NCBI GenBank assembly: GCA_003523225.1
Contig: DPGK01000004.1
Location: forward strand, 75,485 to 139,484
Source of the DNA: Clostridiales bacterium
Lineage (GTDB): Bacteria; Bacillota; Clostridia; Oscillospirales; CAG-272
Length of the DNA stretch: 64,000 nucleotides
Direction: 5' to 3'
The notes under the pieces were generated by a model. The model made no database searches. It had not been told where the DNA came from and saw only the letters and a program-made list of their open reading frames with translations. Both the position numbers and the translations under genes were made by a program. How positions within the stretch are numbered: position 1 is the first letter of the stretch; each line of letters begins with the position of its first letter. This document shows, one piece after another, positions 62,008-64,000 of the stretch.

Positions 62008-63941
62008 TGAAATTGAGAAAAATAAAGGCATTGGCAGTTTCGGTCTGTCTTATTTTCGCACTTTCTTTGGTGCTGTACTCCTGCCGCTCCACAATGATTG
62101 GAGGAAATGACGGCTCAGGCAATAATACCAATGCAGGTAGCGCCGGGAATTCAGGAAACGCAGGCACACCTGAGATATCCGCCGATGTGAAGGACATGGA
62201 TTTTACATTTTCAAACCGTGATTCGGACGACGGCTACAGCGCGGGAGATGCTGTAAAAATAGTTTTTTCTGACTCCGGGAGCAGCGTCACCGGCAACGGT
62301 GCAACAGCTGACGGTAAAAGCGTAACGATAACGGGCGCGGGGACATATATTATTTCCGGCAGCGCCTCCGATGCCTCTCTTACCGTAAGTGCCGGGAAAG
62401 AAGACAAGATACAGCTGGTGCTTTGCGGTTTGTCGCTGACCAATCCAAGCGGTCCCGCACTTTATATCGGTTCGGCTGACAAGGTATTTATCACTCTTGA
62501 CGCGGGCAGCGTGAACACGCTTTCGGACGGCGAAAGCTATACCGCGACTGACGGTGACACCAATCTTGATGCGGCGCTGTTCAGCCGCGAGGATCTTACC
62601 ATCAACGGCACGGGAAGTCTGACCGTGAACGGCAACTACAAGCATGGGATAGTTTCAAAGGACGACCTTGTGATCACTGACGGCAAGATAAATGTGACAT
62701 CTGTCAAGGTGGGACTTAACGGCAAGGATTGCGTCAAGATCTCCGGCGGCGACATCGTTATCAATGCCGGGACGGACGGCATACGTTCCGATAATGACGA
62801 GGACAGCGCGCGCGGTTATGTTTATGTCTGCGGAGGTACGCTTAATATCGTTGCCGGAAACGACGGCATTCAGGCTGAGACCCTGCTTAAAATTGATGAC
62901 GGTTCATTCACCATAAAAACCGGCGGCGGAAGCGCCAATGCCTCTACAAAGTCCGACGGTAGCTTTAACCCCGGATGGGGCGGTTGGGGCGCTTTGCCGG
63001 GCAGTACTTCAGGCGGCACGGCGTCCTCCGGTGAATCAGCCAAGGGACTGAAAGCCACTGCGGGAATCGTGATCAGCGGCGGCAGCTTCAATATTGATTC
63101 TTCGGACGACTCCTGCCATTCGAACGGTACTATTGAGATCAGTGGCGGAGACTTTGCGATCCTGTCCGGAGACGACGGTATGCACGCAGACGACGTGCTT
63201 TCTATATCAGGTGGGAATGTGACGATCTCAAAGAGCTATGAGGGAATTGAAAGCTCGGATATACGTATTTCGGGCGGTAAATTTTCCGTGGTGGCTTCCG
63301 ACGACGGTATCAATGCCTCGGGCGGAAACGATTCGTCAGGTCTGGGCGGAAGACCTGGGCAGGGAATGTTCAGTTCATCAACCGGCATTATTACAATATC
63401 CGGCGGATATGTGCTTGTGAACGCTTCGGGAGACGGGATCGACAGTAATGGAAGCCTTAGCGTAAGCGGCGGAGTGGTACTTGTCAGTGGTTCAACCAAC
63501 AGCGGAAATGGAGCGTTTGACTATGATTCTTCTGCTAAGGTGACGGGTGGAGTTGTAGTTGCGCTCGGCAGCTCGGGCATGGCGCAGAACTTCAGCTCGG
63601 CAGAAAATCAGGGCTCGATGCTTATTACCTTTAACTCACAAAATGCGGGCACTCCGTTTGCGCTGTGCGATGAGAACGGAAAGGTCATAGTGTCGTTTAC
63701 GCCAACAAAAGCCTATAACTGTGCTGTGGTCACTGCTCCGGAGATACAGAGCGGAAACAGCTATACCGCGATTGTCGGAATGACGGTTTCGGGTGCTGAC
63801 GAAAACGGATGCGCCACGAATACCACCGGAAGCGGAGGTACTGTAATTGCTACTGTAAACATGACTTCCGGAATATACGGAAGCTCCGGGGGCGTGGGCG
63901 GAATGCCCGGCGGCGGAAAGCAACCCGGATCGCGGCACTGA
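62007..63941 (+). CDS. Beta-helical carbohydrate-binding lipoprotein (Cthe_2159-like)
   Basis: A 644-residue exported protein. A basic start and hydrophobic helix (about 7-27) lead to a lipobox-like LYSC (C28), so it is likely a lipoprotein. A Thr/Gly/Asn-rich linker follows, then a domain like Cthe_2159, a calcium-binding beta helix reported to bind cellulose and pectin. About nine ISGG-x-hydrophobic-x(6)-DDGI-type repeats occur between residues about 245 and 500, each with clustered Asp. The C-terminus is Gly/Pro-rich (GGMPGGGKQPGSRH) with no sorting signal. It ends a three-gene operon and would be displayed at the cell surface. Confidence 0.85.
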   Translation: MKLRKIKALAVSVCLIFALSLVLYSCRSTMIGGNDGSGNNTNAGSAGNSGNAGTPEISADVKDMDFTFSNRDSDDGYSAGDAVKIVFSDSGSSVTGNGATADGKSVTITGAGTYIISGSASDASLTVSAGKEDKIQLVLCGLSLTNPSGPALYIGSADKVFITLDAGSVNTLSDGESYTATDGDTNLDAALFSREDLTINGTGSLTVNGNYKHGIVSKDDLVITDGKINVTSVKVGLNGKDCVKISGGDIVINAGTDGIRSDNDEDSARGYVYVCGGTLNIVAGNDGIQAETLLKIDDGSFTIKTGGGSANASTKSDGSFNPGWGGWGALPGSTSGGTASSGESAKGLKATAGIVISGGSFNIDSSDDSCHSNGTIEISGGDFAILSGDDGMHADDVLSISGGNVTISKSYEGIESSDIRISGGKFSVVASDDGINASGGNDSSGLGGRPGQGMFSSSTGIITISGGYVLVNASGDGIDSNGSLSVSGGVVLVSGSTNSGNGAFDYDSSAKVTGGVVVALGSSGMAQNFSSAENQGSMLITFNSQNAGTPFALCDENGKVIVSFTPTKAYNCAVVTAPEIQSGNSYTAIVGMTVSGADENGCATNTTGSGGTVIATVNMTSGIYGSSGGVGGMPGGGKQPGSRH

Positions 63942-63977
63942 TATAACAGAGTAAAAAAATATATAAATATGAATTCC

Positions 63978-64000
63978 GGGCTGCCGCAAGTACATGCGGC
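63978..64000 (+). terminator. Hairpin at the window end, truncated
   Basis: GGGCTGCCGC (63978-63987) and GCGGC at the edge (63996-64000) begin a hairpin like the one at 60468; the rest of the arm and any T-run lie beyond the window. Confidence 0.4.

Overview
The window reads as a chromosomal segment of a spore-forming, low-motility-signal Clostridia-type Firmicute with a fairly GC-rich genome (third codon positions are mostly G or C by eye). The evidence is the sporulation genes (spoIVA, yqfC, yqfD, a ylbJ-like gene), the classical Firmicutes order yqfC-yqfD-phoH-ybeY-era-recO-mutS2, the large (Bacillus-type) SRP RNA directly upstream of dnaX-ybaB-recR, a Bce-type antimicrobial-peptide module, a glgBCDAP glycogen operon, and strong AGGAGG-type ribosome binding sites. 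The gene content resembles Oscillospirales-like gut or rumen bacteria, but that placement is inference. I see no insertion sequence, prophage, CRISPR array or integrase; nearly all of the window is ordinary chromosome.

Layout. 1-1212: partial FAD-dependent oxidoreductase (minus). 1486-6168: BceRS two-component system and BceAB transporter, with a BceR-type operator at 3169-3182 between the two halves. 6354-9449: SRP RNA, dnaX, ybaB, recR. 9686-12611: Na/Pi cotransporter and a 2-hydroxyacid dehydrogenase. 12630-13826 (minus): ylbJ-like spore membrane gene. 14016-21584: the yqfC to mutS2 block. 21607-24159: rhamnulokinase and an AEC permease. 24412-27813: prs-like, ispE and a GNAT/Eis-like acetyltransferase. 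27917-28185 (minus): tRNA-Gly, tRNA-Arg, tRNA-His. 28418-30985: yqeG, a TIM-barrel endonuclease IV-like gene and a proline peptidase. 31067-36041 (minus): an ATPase, permease, GldG-like and DUF4340-like ABC module. 36340-47215: glycogen operon glgB-glgC-glgD-glgA-glgP plus a GH13 enzyme and an unknown small gene. 47302-50211: proB-proA-proC. 50367-55982: upp, an RluA-family synthase, lnt, spoIVA, hpf. 55983-56906: a 924-base gene-poor stretch with a candidate small RNA. 56907-60447: a heterodimeric ABC exporter. 60615-63941: VTC-domain protein, DUF4956 membrane protein and a beta-helical surface lipoprotein.

How they work together. BceRS-BceAB is a self-contained peptide-antibiotic sensing and resistance unit. 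The glg operon builds and degrades glycogen (activation by GlgC/GlgD, elongation by GlgA, branching by GlgB, phosphorolysis by GlgP, trimming by the GH13 enzyme). proBAC makes proline from glutamate. The least understood units are the VTC/DUF4956/beta-helix operon, the GldG/DUF4340 ABC module and the small-RNA candidate between hpf and the ABC exporter; these are the main places to look for undescribed biology.
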